Assembly: GCF_004114695.1 (NCBI RefSeq)
Contig: NZ_CP035310.1
Span: 1,719,501 to 1,783,500, forward strand
Reading direction: 5' to 3'
DNA length: 64,000 nt
Source of the DNA: Erythrobacter sp. HKB08
GTDB lineage: Bacteria; Pseudomonadota; Alphaproteobacteria; Sphingomonadales; Sphingomonadaceae
Part shown: piece by piece, positions 26,688-34,905 of the stretch
Numbering within the stretch: position 1 is the first letter of the stretch
How the letters are laid out: every line of letters begins with the position of its first letter
Translations under genes and position numbers: made by a program
Notes under the pieces: model-generated
What the model was told of the DNA's origin: nothing
What the model saw: only the letters and a program-made list of their open reading frames with translations
Databases searched by the model: none

Positions 26688-27404
26688 GTGAATGATCAGA
26701 ACTGCAGCAGCACGCCGCTAAGGTTAGTGCTTTCTTTCCGGGCCGGTGATCGCCCGACGTGCAAATCTCTCTCCCAACGGCTCGAGCCTATCAGGCGGAG
26801 CACGCTTGGTGCGCCTTTCACGGATGGCGAGGGGGTGCAATGCGCGGAGCTGGTATCGGGCGGAATGTCGCTCGATCTGTGCGGCTTTGCCGAAGGGGCG
26901 CCGGCCGGCTCGCCGGACCCGGCGGTGGCGGGCGAGACGATGATCCTGCGGCTCGGACCGCATCTTCGCTCTTCGCCAACTCCTTTGCCGGTAGTGAGGC
27001 AGTTCTTCGCCGGCGCGCTCGACCTGCTCGGGGTGCTGGATAATTGCCTGCAGGTTCACTGGCCACCGGCTGGCAAAACGTTTTCGCTCGGCCAGTTCGA
27101 AGCCGCCTTTTCCGGATGGCGGGATGGTGGAGACATGCCGGTCGAGGCGCTTGTTGCCCTGGAAACGCTTGATGACGGCGCCTTCGAAACGCGCGGGCTG
27201 AAGCCGCTGATCGGCAAGGAGATGGTGATCGCGTCGGGCCTGTTCGCCGATGCCGGGGAGGCGCGGCGCGTTGCCGACCGGCTGATCCGGCACGTCTTGC
27301 TGATGGGCGGGCTTCAGTCCGAAGAAATTTTCACCGGTCTCGACGGCCGCACCATGCGGATTACTCCGGATGAAGCGGCCGGGGTGCTTAAGGTCCAGCG
27401 CTGA
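26688..27404 (+). CDS. hypothetical protein
   Basis: About 238 residues from a GTG at 26688; the frame is open further upstream but overlaps the previous gene. I do not recognise the family. The N-terminus (LRLVLSFRAGDRPTCKSL) looks like a real beta-strand start, and the C-terminal half is amphipathic with alternating acidic helices. No signal peptide or membrane helix is seen. The 113 bp before it hold a small TGCTCC/GGAGCA hairpin (26587-26603) and no clear promoter. The start is uncertain. Confidence 0.55.
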   Translation: MNDQNCSSTPLRLVLSFRAGDRPTCKSLSQRLEPIRRSTLGAPFTDGEGVQCAELVSGGMSLDLCGFAEGAPAGSPDPAVAGETMILRLGPHLRSSPTPLPVVRQFFAGALDLLGVLDNCLQVHWPPAGKTFSLGQFEAAFSGWRDGGDMPVEALVALETLDDGAFETRGLKPLIGKEMVIASGLFADAGEARRVADRLIRHVLLMGGLQSEEIFTGLDGRTMRITPDEAAGVLKVQR

Positions 27405-27420
27405 CCGGCGAGCGGTCAGG
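27402..27420. terminator. terminator-like hairpin over two convergent stop codons
   Basis: CTGACCG, loop GCGAG, CGGTCAG: a 7-bp stem that contains the stop of the plus-strand hypothetical gene (TGA) and of the minus-strand monooxygenase gene (TGA). There is no long T-run on either side, so termination strength is doubtful. Confidence 0.4.
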
Positions 27421-28381
27421 TCTTGGCCGCAAGCTCTTCCTTCGCAGCGATATATTCCTGTTCGAGACGGTCGACTCGGTCGGCAACGCTCTCGACTGCC
27501 TTCACCATGCCGACACCCTGGCCGGAGCCCCAGATGTCCTTCCAGGCCTTCGACTTGGTGTTGCCACCGGAACCGAAATTCATCTTGCTCGGGTCGCTTT
27601 CGGGCAGGTTGTCGGGATCGAGCCCCGCCTTCTCGATCGAGCCACGCAGGTAGTTGCCATGCACGCCGGTGAAGAGGTTGGTGTAGACGATGTCCGCCGC
27701 CTGGCTCTCGACGATTTCCTGCTTGTACGCGGCGTCGGCATTCGCTTCCTTGGTCGCGATCCATGGCGAGCCGATATAGGCGAAGTCTGCACCCATCGCC
27801 TGCGCGGCGAGAACCGAGCGTCCGTGGGCGATGGACCCTGAAAGCGCGACGAGCCCGTCGAACCAGCTGCGGATTTCCTGCATCAGTGCGAAGGGCGACT
27901 GCACGCCGGCATGGCCGCCTGCGCCTGCAGCTACCGGGATGAGGCCGTCCGCGCCTTTTTCGATCGCCTTGCGGGCAAAGCGGTCGTTGATCACGTCATG
28001 CAACGTGATGCCGCCCCACTTACGCACGGCGGAGAAGATGTCCTCTCGCGCGCCGAGCGAGGTGATGACCATCGGCACCTGCCACTTGGCGCAGACTTCC
28101 ATGTCTTCCTCGAGCCGGTCGTTGCTGCGGTGGACGATCTGGTTGACCGCGTAGGGCGCAGCAGGACGGTCCGGATTGTCGCGATTATGCGCGGCGAGCT
28201 CCTCCGTGATCCGGTGCAGCCATTCATCGAGCACGCCCGACGGACGTGCGTTCAGCGCGGGAAACGAACCGACGATCCCCGCCTTGCACTGGGCGATGAC
28301 CAGTTCCGGCCCCGAGACGATGAAAAGCGGCGATCCGATGATCGGCAGTCGCATGCGATCGAAAGGGGCGGGCAGGGCCAT
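27416..28381 (-). CDS. nitronate monooxygenase-like flavoprotein (2-nitropropane dioxygenase family)
   Basis: 321 residues forming an FMN TIM barrel. Visible parts are the N-terminal LPIIGSPLFIVSGPELVIAQ, the central AAGAGGHAGVQSPFALMQEI with the family's GGHxG flavin site, and GADFAYIGSPWIAT. The family oxidises alkyl nitronates such as propionate 3-nitronate, but many members have other roles. It is followed upstream on the same strand by an amidohydrolase with a 75-bp gap, so the two may be cotranscribed in a small catabolic or detoxification unit. Confidence 0.85.
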   Translation of the reverse strand: MALPAPFDRMRLPIIGSPLFIVSGPELVIAQCKAGIVGSFPALNARPSGVLDEWLHRITEELAAHNRDNPDRPAAPYAVNQIVHRSNDRLEEDMEVCAKWQVPMVITSLGAREDIFSAVRKWGGITLHDVINDRFARKAIEKGADGLIPVAAGAGGHAGVQSPFALMQEIRSWFDGLVALSGSIAHGRSVLAAQAMGADFAYIGSPWIATKEANADAAYKQEIVESQAADIVYTNLFTGVHGNYLRGSIEKAGLDPDNLPESDPSKMNFGSGGNTKSKAWKDIWGSGQGVGMVKAVESVADRVDRLEQEYIAAKEELAAKT

Positions 28382-28456
28382 GGTCTGTCTCTCCGTTTTA
28401 TTCTGAAACTTTTCTACCGACTATTGACCGCGCCCGCGCTTGTCGAGCGAGAAGTG

Positions 28457-29509
28457 TCAATCGGCGAGGCCCGGCAGCCCTTCGAGCTTGTAGAAACGCG
28501 CGGCGTTGCCTGCATAGAGATCGCGTTTCTCCTCGGCGGTGTAGCCATGGGTGATCCGCTTGAAGGCGTTCCACAGCACCGGATAGGTCGCGCCCCAGCG
28601 GTCCACCGGATAGTTGCTTTCGAACAGGCCGCGCTTCGTGCCGAAGGCCTCGATGCAGGTTTCGATGTAGGGCCGCCACATGGCAGCCAGGGTCTCGGAG
28701 CCGAGGCCCTTGGCGGGGCCGTCTTCCGGCAGCCCGCAGAACGCCATCGCCAGGCCTCCGAGCTTGACTGAAACATTCTCGCATTCGGCAAGGGCATGGA
28801 TCTTGGTGCGCCATGTGTCGAAGCGTTCGTGCAGCTTGCCCGAATAGCTCGCGATATTGAGCGGCGTGCCGCAATGGTCGAGCATGATCGGCTGGTCGGG
28901 AAAAGCCTTGGCCAGGTCGATCACGTCGTCGAGTTGCGGCTCGATCACCCAGGCATCGAAAGTCATGCCTCGCTTGCCCACTTCCGCGAGCCCTTCGCGG
29001 AAGCGCTTTTCGGCGTAGAGACCTTCAGGAGCATGGAAGGGGGCGCCGAGCACTTCGCCATCCTTGTCCCACGCGCCCTGGTGTCGAATGCCGCGGAACC
29101 TGCCGTTACCGGCAGCATCCAGCGCATCGAGCACTGCGCCGGCATGTTCGCCTGCGAGCAGGTCAGCATGGCCGACGATCCCGGCGCAGGCGCGCACATC
29201 GCCATAGAGTCCGCTCGCGCTTTGTGCCGCTACGCCATTGACGAACTCCACTTCACCGACAGGCTTCATGCGTTCGTCCGCATCTGCGCGATAGAAGGCG
29301 CCGCATTCCATGAAGACCGTGCCGACGATGTTGTGACCGGTCGTCAGGTCGGCGAGCAACTGGTCGAATGTGTAGTGGGCCGCACCTGCAATCGCATCGA
29401 TGAACGGGTGACGCGGGTCGGGAAATGCGGGCAGGAGAGGGCGAAGATCCCACAAGTGGTGGTGCGGATCGATGATCGGCAGTTCCGGTTCGAGAATCTC
29501 TTCACTCAT
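28457..29509 (-). CDS. amidohydrolase family protein (amidohydrolase 2)
   Basis: 350 residues from ATG 29509, which has GGGAGGAAA in front of it. The metal-dependent TIM barrel shows IIDPHHHLWD near the start (H-x-H metal ligands), IMLDHCGTP in the middle and FESNYPVDRWG near the end. The family covers lactonases, decarboxylases and other hydrolases, including sugar-lactone hydrolases; this sequence alone does not fix the substrate. It is divergent from the VWA gene. Confidence 0.85.
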   Translation of the reverse strand: MSEEILEPELPIIDPHHHLWDLRPLLPAFPDPRHPFIDAIAGAAHYTFDQLLADLTTGHNIVGTVFMECGAFYRADADERMKPVGEVEFVNGVAAQSASGLYGDVRACAGIVGHADLLAGEHAGAVLDALDAAGNGRFRGIRHQGAWDKDGEVLGAPFHAPEGLYAEKRFREGLAEVGKRGMTFDAWVIEPQLDDVIDLAKAFPDQPIMLDHCGTPLNIASYSGKLHERFDTWRTKIHALAECENVSVKLGGLAMAFCGLPEDGPAKGLGSETLAAMWRPYIETCIEAFGTKRGLFESNYPVDRWGATYPVLWNAFKRITHGYTAEEKRDLYAGNAARFYKLEGLPGLAD

Positions 29510-29640
29510 CGCAGTTTCCTCCCTTTGGCGAACTTGTTGCACGCGCCGCGCCGCTTCGCAAAGCCGTCATCGCACAATTCACGCGGAGGATTCCCAATAT
29601 CCCTTTGCTTTGCTAGTCTTGCTGCAAAAGGGAGCGGGTC

Positions 29641-31437
29641 ATGCATTACCTCGGGAAATGGTCATTACTGCTGGCGGCTGGCGCCATGGCTGCCTCGTCG
29701 CAACTGTCGTTCGCACAGGACCAGACGCCGCCCGAGGACGAAGAGCATGCGATGGACAGCATCATCGTCACCAGCACCCGCATCAGGCAGGGTGGCGTCC
29801 AGGACATCAAGCAATTCCGCTCCGTCTCGCTCGATGGCAGCTTCCTGCCCAAGCCCGACACGCTCACGGTTGAAGGCCTGCTCGGCGAATACGACCTGTC
29901 GTTGCCTGTGCTGGAAGGGTGCGCGCAGACTTTCTGCATCGCCGGCCATGCGATGTCGGCGAACCTGCCACTGCGGCCGGAAGACAAGTATTTCGTCGGG
30001 CTCGGCTTCGGAAGCAATGTCGATGCAGACGCCCTAAAGCAGGAACCCCTGACACTCGTCGCCGTGGCCGATCGCTCGGGCTCGATGGATGGCGAGCCGA
30101 TCGAACGCTTGCGCGACGGCCTGCTCGAAGTTCTCGCCCGCCTGCGCGACGAAGACCGGTTCGGCCTGGTGTCCTTCGAGACCACGGCCAAGACGGAACT
30201 GCCGGTGATGGAAGTCGGTCCGAACCGCGCCCGGATCGCCAAGGCCATTCGGGGCCTTGAAAGTGCGGGCTCGACCAATATGGAAGCGGGCCTGAAGATC
30301 GGTTACGATCTCGCCCTTGCCGACAAGCGCCAAACCGGGCGCAAGAGCCGCGTGATGCTGCTGACCGACGAGCATCCCAATGTCGGCAATACCGCTCCCG
30401 ACGGGTTCATGGGCATGGCGGTCGCCAATTCGAAGCAGGGCGTCGGCCTCACGACCATCGGCGTCGGCATCCACTTCGACAATGCGCTCGCGCTGGAGAT
30501 TTCGAGCGTGCGCGGCGGCAACCTGTTCTACCTCGCATCGGACGGCGATGCGCGCGATCTCTTTCGCCGTGAATTCTACAACATGGTGACCGAGGTCGCG
30601 CACGATGTCGCGATCACCATGACCCCGGCCGAAGGCTACAAGGTCAATGCGGTGTTCGGCGTTCCGAACGACCTTCTGACGCAGGCCCCCGACGGCGCAA
30701 TCACCGTGCGGATCGGCTCTGCTTTCCTGTCGGAGAACGCCGGTGGCATTTTTGCGACGCTCGGCCGCGACAGCTCGCGCGAGTTCCTGCCCGAAGCGAC
30801 CGTACCGGATGGCAAGGCGCTGCTGGACGTCTCGATCGATTATACAGATGCGCTGTCCGAACGCCCGGGTAGCGCCAAGGCGTCGGTCGGCATGCCAGGC
30901 GGCACACCACCGGCAAATCTCGCGACGGCGAAAATGCTGGTCGATGAATATCTCAGCCTGACAAAGGCGCTGACCGCCTATCATGAGGAAAACAATCGGG
31001 ACGAGGCATATCGCCTGATCGACGGCTTTTCGAAGCGGCTGGCCGCTGCACCCGACCGGCGGCTCGATGAAGAGCGCAAGATGGTGCGCGGCCTGCGCCA
31101 GCGCGCAGCCTATCTGGCCGGGCTCAGTTCGGAGCTACCGGACGAGATGCGCCCGCTTGCCGTGATCGGTCGCTGGGAAGTCACTTCGCAGCGCGGCCTG
31201 AAGGACATCGCACGCGGCGATATCGTCGAGATCACGAGCGACAACGAACTCATCACCTATCGCAAGAGCGGAAGGCAGGCCGGGACCGAGATCACCCAGA
31301 CGTTCCAGGTGAACGAGAACCAGTTCTACATCGACTACACCGACCTTGTGTTCCAGTACCGCGTGCGCGGCGACCGGCTCACCATGTCGACGCTCGGCAA
31401 CGAGCTAAGGCTCAACCTGAAGAAGATCGAAGGTTAA
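29641..31437 (+). CDS. secreted von Willebrand factor type A (VWA) domain protein
   Basis: 598 residues with a signal peptide ending at about residue 25 (SFA, then QDQ). A short segment, SIIVTSTRIRQ (40-50), resembles the plug start of TonB-dependent receptors. The VWA domain runs from about 136 to 310, with MIDAS residues DRSGS (144-148), the Thr in GSTNME and the Asp in LLTDEHPN. The C-terminal region contains a YfbK-like stretch and ends with a beta-rich domain. VWA proteins bind ligands through a metal ion; the partner is unknown. GGGAGCGGG precedes the ATG inside a possible hairpin (29601-29632). Its stop shares TTAA with leuA. Confidence 0.85.
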   Translation: MHYLGKWSLLLAAGAMAASSQLSFAQDQTPPEDEEHAMDSIIVTSTRIRQGGVQDIKQFRSVSLDGSFLPKPDTLTVEGLLGEYDLSLPVLEGCAQTFCIAGHAMSANLPLRPEDKYFVGLGFGSNVDADALKQEPLTLVAVADRSGSMDGEPIERLRDGLLEVLARLRDEDRFGLVSFETTAKTELPVMEVGPNRARIAKAIRGLESAGSTNMEAGLKIGYDLALADKRQTGRKSRVMLLTDEHPNVGNTAPDGFMGMAVANSKQGVGLTTIGVGIHFDNALALEISSVRGGNLFYLASDGDARDLFRREFYNMVTEVAHDVAITMTPAEGYKVNAVFGVPNDLLTQAPDGAITVRIGSAFLSENAGGIFATLGRDSSREFLPEATVPDGKALLDVSIDYTDALSERPGSAKASVGMPGGTPPANLATAKMLVDEYLSLTKALTAYHEENNRDEAYRLIDGFSKRLAAAPDRRLDEERKMVRGLRQRAAYLAGLSSELPDEMRPLAVIGRWEVTSQRGLKDIARGDIVEITSDNELITYRKSGRQAGTEITQTFQVNENQFYIDYTDLVFQYRVRGDRLTMSTLGNELRLNLKKIEG

Positions 31438-33110
31438 GCGACTGCGGAATTGGCAGCGCTGAGGACGGCGCGGACGCTGGCGGTGGCGACGTCTTCGTCG
31501 ATGCCGCAGCCCCAGATCGTCTCGCCATCCGGTGTCCTGCATTCGAGATAGGCTGCGGCACGCGCGTCGCGTCCCGTGCCCATCGCATGCTCGGTGTAGT
31601 CGCAGATCTCGAGCTGGAGGCCGAAGCTTTCCTCGATCGTCGTCAGCACCGATGAAATAAGGCCGTTGCCGCGCCCACTGACGCGCTGTTCCTGCCCCTT
31701 GACCGCGATGGTGCCGGTGAAGACCCGCGTGCCGTCGCTCGCGCGGCTTTCCTCGTAATCGACGAGCTGGAAGTGCTTGTCGGCGGTCTGCACGTGATAG
31801 GCAGACTGGAAGGCCGACCAGATATCGGCCGCATCCAGTTCGCGGCCGAGCTTGTCGGCAAGGCGTTGCACGTGGCGCGAGAAATCGGCCTGCATCGCCT
31901 TGGGCAGCTTGAGGCCCTGGTCCTGTTCGAGCACCCAGGCAAAACCGCCTTTACCGCTCTGCGAATTCACGCGGATAACCGCTTCGTAATTGCGACCGAG
32001 GTCGGCCGGATCAATCGGCAGGTAGGGAACGCGCCAGGTTTCGTCGTTCTGCTTCGAATGCGCCTCGAAGCCCTTCTTGATCGCATCCTGGTGGCTGCCG
32101 GAAAAGGCCGTGAAGACCAGTTCGCCGCCGTAGGGGTGCCGTTCGTGGACCGGTATCTGGTTGCAGTATTCGACGGTCTCGATGATCCGGTCGATATCGG
32201 AAAAATCGAGGCCCGGATCGATGCCCTGCGTGTACATGTTGAGGGCGACGGTCACGAGGCAGCAGTTGCCGGTGCGCTCGCCATTGCCGAACAGGCATCC
32301 TTCGACCCGGTCAGCGCCGGCCATCAGGCCAAGCTCGGCTGCTGCGACGCCGGTGCCTCGGTCATTGTGGGTATGGAGCGAAATCACCGCGGCTTCACGG
32401 TTCGGCAGGTTGCGGCAGAAATACTCGGTCTGGTCGGCATAGATATTGGGCGTCGCCGCTTCGACCGTCGCGGGCAGGTTGAGGATGATCGGATGTTCCG
32501 GCGTGGGGGCGAGAACCTCCATTACCGCCTCGCAAACCGAGATCGAGAAATCGAGTTCGGCGGTCGAGAAGGTTTCCGGCGAATACTGGAAATGCCAGTC
32601 GGTATCTGGGCGCTTGCCCGCCTCGTCGCGCATGACCTTTGCGCCCTCGACAGCGATCCGGCGAACCTCGTCCTGGCTCATGCGGAATACGATGTCGCGC
32701 CATGCCGGCGATACTGCGTTGTAGAGGTGGACGATGGCCGCCCGCGCACCGTCGAGACTTTCGAAGCTGGTGCGGATCAGGTCTGCGCGGCTCTGCGTCA
32801 GGACCTGCACGATCACATCGTTGGGGATTCGACCCGAACGCACCAGGCCTTGGATGAAGTCGAATTCGGTCGCGCCTGCGCTGGGGAAGCCGACTTCGAT
32901 TTCCTTGATCCCGATACGCACGAGCTCGTCGAAGAAGCGGTTCTTCTTCACCGCGTCCATCGGGTCGACGATCGCCTGGTTCCCGTCGCGCAAGTCGGTC
33001 GATAGCCAGCGCGGCGGCGCGGTGATCGTGCGGCTCGGCCATTGGCGGTCGGGCAGGTCGATTTGCGGGAAGGGCCGGTACTTCTGGCTCGGCTGCGAAA
33101 GCATGGTCAT
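31434..33110 (-). CDS. leuA: 2-isopropylmalate synthase
   Basis: 558 residues. First committed step of leucine synthesis: acetyl-CoA plus 3-methyl-2-oxobutanoate gives 2-isopropylmalate. The DRE-TIM catalytic start reads STDLRDGNQAIVDP, the metal ligands sit in SLHTHNDRGTGVAAAELG, and the C-terminal regulatory LeuA dimer domain is present (from about residue 425). N-terminus and length match the longer LeuA class of actinobacteria and fungi. A Leu-rich leader ORF lies upstream, pointing to attenuation by leucine supply. Confidence 0.96.
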   Translation of the reverse strand: MTMLSQPSQKYRPFPQIDLPDRQWPSRTITAPPRWLSTDLRDGNQAIVDPMDAVKKNRFFDELVRIGIKEIEVGFPSAGATEFDFIQGLVRSGRIPNDVIVQVLTQSRADLIRTSFESLDGARAAIVHLYNAVSPAWRDIVFRMSQDEVRRIAVEGAKVMRDEAGKRPDTDWHFQYSPETFSTAELDFSISVCEAVMEVLAPTPEHPIILNLPATVEAATPNIYADQTEYFCRNLPNREAAVISLHTHNDRGTGVAAAELGLMAGADRVEGCLFGNGERTGNCCLVTVALNMYTQGIDPGLDFSDIDRIIETVEYCNQIPVHERHPYGGELVFTAFSGSHQDAIKKGFEAHSKQNDETWRVPYLPIDPADLGRNYEAVIRVNSQSGKGGFAWVLEQDQGLKLPKAMQADFSRHVQRLADKLGRELDAADIWSAFQSAYHVQTADKHFQLVDYEESRASDGTRVFTGTIAVKGQEQRVSGRGNGLISSVLTTIEESFGLQLEICDYTEHAMGTGRDARAAAYLECRTPDGETIWGCGIDEDVATASVRAVLSAANSAVA

Positions 33111-33154
33111 GATGTCGGGGCTTTATTCTGAAGGCTGTCGGATCGGCTTGCTTT

Positions 33155-33206
33155 CCCTTGGGCGCCCCGCGCGCCTCAAGAGCACGCGTTACGTCACGCC
33201 CAAGGG
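33155..33206 (-). promoter_or_regulatory. leader RNA inverted repeat upstream of leuA
   Basis: CCCTTGGGCG (33155-33164) and CGCCCAAGGG (33197-33206) are perfect 10-bp complements. On the minus strand the first arm to be transcribed covers the Pro-Trp-Ala codons at the end of the leader peptide, so a ribosome paused at the leucines would change the pairing. No U-tract follows, so the exact attenuation step is unclear. Confidence 0.5.
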
Positions 33207-33244
33207 CGTGTAAGTCGAAGGAGAAGCGATCCGTTGCGCGTCAT
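33194..33244 (-). CDS. leuL: leucine-rich leader peptide of leuA
   Basis: A 16-codon ORF, ATG at 33244, stop TGA at 33194-33196, translating to MTRNGSLLLRLTRPWA. Four of its codons are leucine, three in a row (CTT CTC CTT), as expected of a Leu attenuation peptide. It is 84 bp before leuA on the same strand, and its end overlaps one arm of the leader inverted repeat. There is no obvious ribosome site, so it may be leaderless. It is opposite to the possible upstream starts of the thioesterase gene. Confidence 0.65.
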   Translation of the reverse strand: MTRNGSLLLRLTRPWA

Positions 33245-33320
33245 GGCTTGCACATATGCCGATAATTGCGCGCGTGGCAAGATGCTTGAAAAGGAAATGC
33301 AGCGAGGGCTAGGCAGCGGA

Positions 33321-33761
33321 ATGACTATAGAAGCAGACATGAACAATCCGCTCTACCGGGCGATGGGTTTGAAGCGCATCGTCACGATGGACCCCGAGGG
33401 CCGCGCGACGCTCGAATACGAGGCGCGCGAGGAGATGTGCCATTCGGGCGGCGTGGTGCAGGGCGGTTTCATCACCGGGTGGATCGATGCCGCCATGGCC
33501 CATGCGGCGATGGCGCGCCATGGCGAGGGCATCACTCCGATGTCGCTGGAGCTGAAAGTCAGCTTCTTCGCCCCGACGAGACCGGGGCTCGTAATCGCGG
33601 AGGGCTGGGTCGAACGGCCCGGTCGCCGGACGACATTCTACGAAGGGCACCTGAAGGCTCCTGACGGCACTGTCCTCGCAAAGGCAACCAGCACCATACT
33701 CATCGCCGACGCGGCGCGGGTGCAGAAAGCGTCGGACGCAGCATTGGGGAGGTCATCGTGA
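33321..33761 (+). CDS. PaaI-family hotdog-fold thioesterase
   Basis: About 146 residues from ATG 33321. The hotdog domain has EEMCHSGGVVQGGFITGWIDAA, cited by position (residues about 38-58), and MSLELKVSFFAPTRPG, the usual substrate-tunnel strand. Such enzymes hydrolyse acyl-CoA thioesters; the acyl group is unknown. Upstream starts in frame (TTG 33234, ATG 33243, ATG 33282) would overlap the leuA leader on the other strand, so a shorter protein is preferred; ATG 33339 is also possible. GTGA overlap with the next gene shows coupling. Confidence 0.8.
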   Translation: MTIEADMNNPLYRAMGLKRIVTMDPEGRATLEYEAREEMCHSGGVVQGGFITGWIDAAMAHAAMARHGEGITPMSLELKVSFFAPTRPGLVIAEGWVERPGRRTTFYEGHLKAPDGTVLAKATSTILIADAARVQKASDAALGRSS

Positions 33762-34897
33762 GCGACGATATCAGGCCGTTCAAGCTGGCGATCCCCGACG
33801 CGGACCTCGTCTATCTCGCCAAGCGTCTCGACCGTGCAAGATTGCCCGAAGCGGAGCCTGTCGACGACTGGTCGCAAGGCACGAAGCTGTCCGCCCTGAC
33901 TGAATTGCTCGCCTACTGGCGGCTCGAATACGATTGGCGTCGCTGCGAGAGGCGGCTTAACCAGACCGGCCAATATGTGACCGAGATCGACGGACTCGAC
34001 ATCCATTTCCTGCATGTCCGCTCGCCGCATGAGGACGCATTGCCGCTGGTCCTGACGCATGGCTGGCCCGGATCGGTCGTCGAATTCCTCGAGGTAATCC
34101 CGCGCCTGACCGACCCGGAAATGCATGGCGGAAAGGGCGATCAGGCATTCCACGTCGTCGCGCCCTCGCTCCCCGGTTTCGGCTTTTCGGGCAAGCCGAC
34201 GCAAACAGGGTGGGGCATCGAGAAGATCGCTGGCGCATGGGCTACGCTGATGGAGAGGCTCGGCTACGATCGCTGGGTCGCGCAAGGCGGCGACTGGGGC
34301 AGCGCGGTGACCGCTGAAATCGGTCGTCAGGCCCCGAAAGGCTGCGCTGGTATCCATGTGAACATGGTCCCGGTGCGGATCGACCCGGCAGAGCTCGACA
34401 TGTCGGACCCGGGTGTCCAGCGAGCCCTGGCCGGCGCGCAGTTCTACCAGGAATGGGATTCGGGATATTCCAAGCAGCAGAGCACGCGCCCGCAGACGAT
34501 CGGCTACTCGCTAGTCGATTCCCCGGTCGGGCTTGCAGCGTGGATTCTGGAGAAAATCTGGGCTTGGAGCGACAACGACGGTTCGCCGTTCGACGCGCTC
34601 TCGCTCGACACGGTGATCGACAACATCATGCTCTACTGGCTTCCGGCGACCGGTGCTTCGGCGGCGCGGCTCTATTGGGAAAGCTTCGCCAAGTTCGGCG
34701 GCGATTCGGTCAAGGTTCCGGGCGGTGCGAGCCTGTTCCCGAAGGAAATCATCGCAGCGCCGGAAAGCTGGGCGAAGCGACTCATTCCGGAGCTTGTCCA
34801 CTGGAACGAGCTGCCGAAGGGCGGCCATTTCGCTGCGTGGGAGCAGCCCGAAGTGTTCGCCAACGAATTGCGCAGCTGTTTCGCGAAGATGCGCTGA
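33758..34897 (+). CDS. epoxide hydrolase (N-terminal EHN domain, alpha/beta-hydrolase fold)
   Basis: 379 residues starting at a GTG that overlaps the thioesterase stop. The N-terminal EHN lid domain (to about residue 110, WRRCERRLNQ) is followed by the oxyanion motif HGWPGSVVEF, the nucleophile Asp in QGGDWGSAV, and a catalytic His in PKGGHFAAWEQPE. This is the full set for a microsomal-type soluble epoxide hydrolase that opens epoxides to diols. The coupled thioesterase suggests a shared degradation route, perhaps of an acyl or terpenoid compound; that is inference. Confidence 0.9.
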   Translation: MSDDIRPFKLAIPDADLVYLAKRLDRARLPEAEPVDDWSQGTKLSALTELLAYWRLEYDWRRCERRLNQTGQYVTEIDGLDIHFLHVRSPHEDALPLVLTHGWPGSVVEFLEVIPRLTDPEMHGGKGDQAFHVVAPSLPGFGFSGKPTQTGWGIEKIAGAWATLMERLGYDRWVAQGGDWGSAVTAEIGRQAPKGCAGIHVNMVPVRIDPAELDMSDPGVQRALAGAQFYQEWDSGYSKQQSTRPQTIGYSLVDSPVGLAAWILEKIWAWSDNDGSPFDALSLDTVIDNIMLYWLPATGASAARLYWESFAKFGGDSVKVPGGASLFPKEIIAAPESWAKRLIPELVHWNELPKGGHFAAWEQPEVFANELRSCFAKMR

Positions 34898-34905
34898 GCG
34901 GCGCG

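Noticed and set aside
33234-33320. Longer N-terminus for the thioesterase from TTG 33234 or ATG 33243
   Set aside because: A GAAGGAG does lie before it, but the extra residues (cysteine-rich, basic) are unlike the family and the region is explained by the leuA leader on the other strand. Not excluded with certainty.
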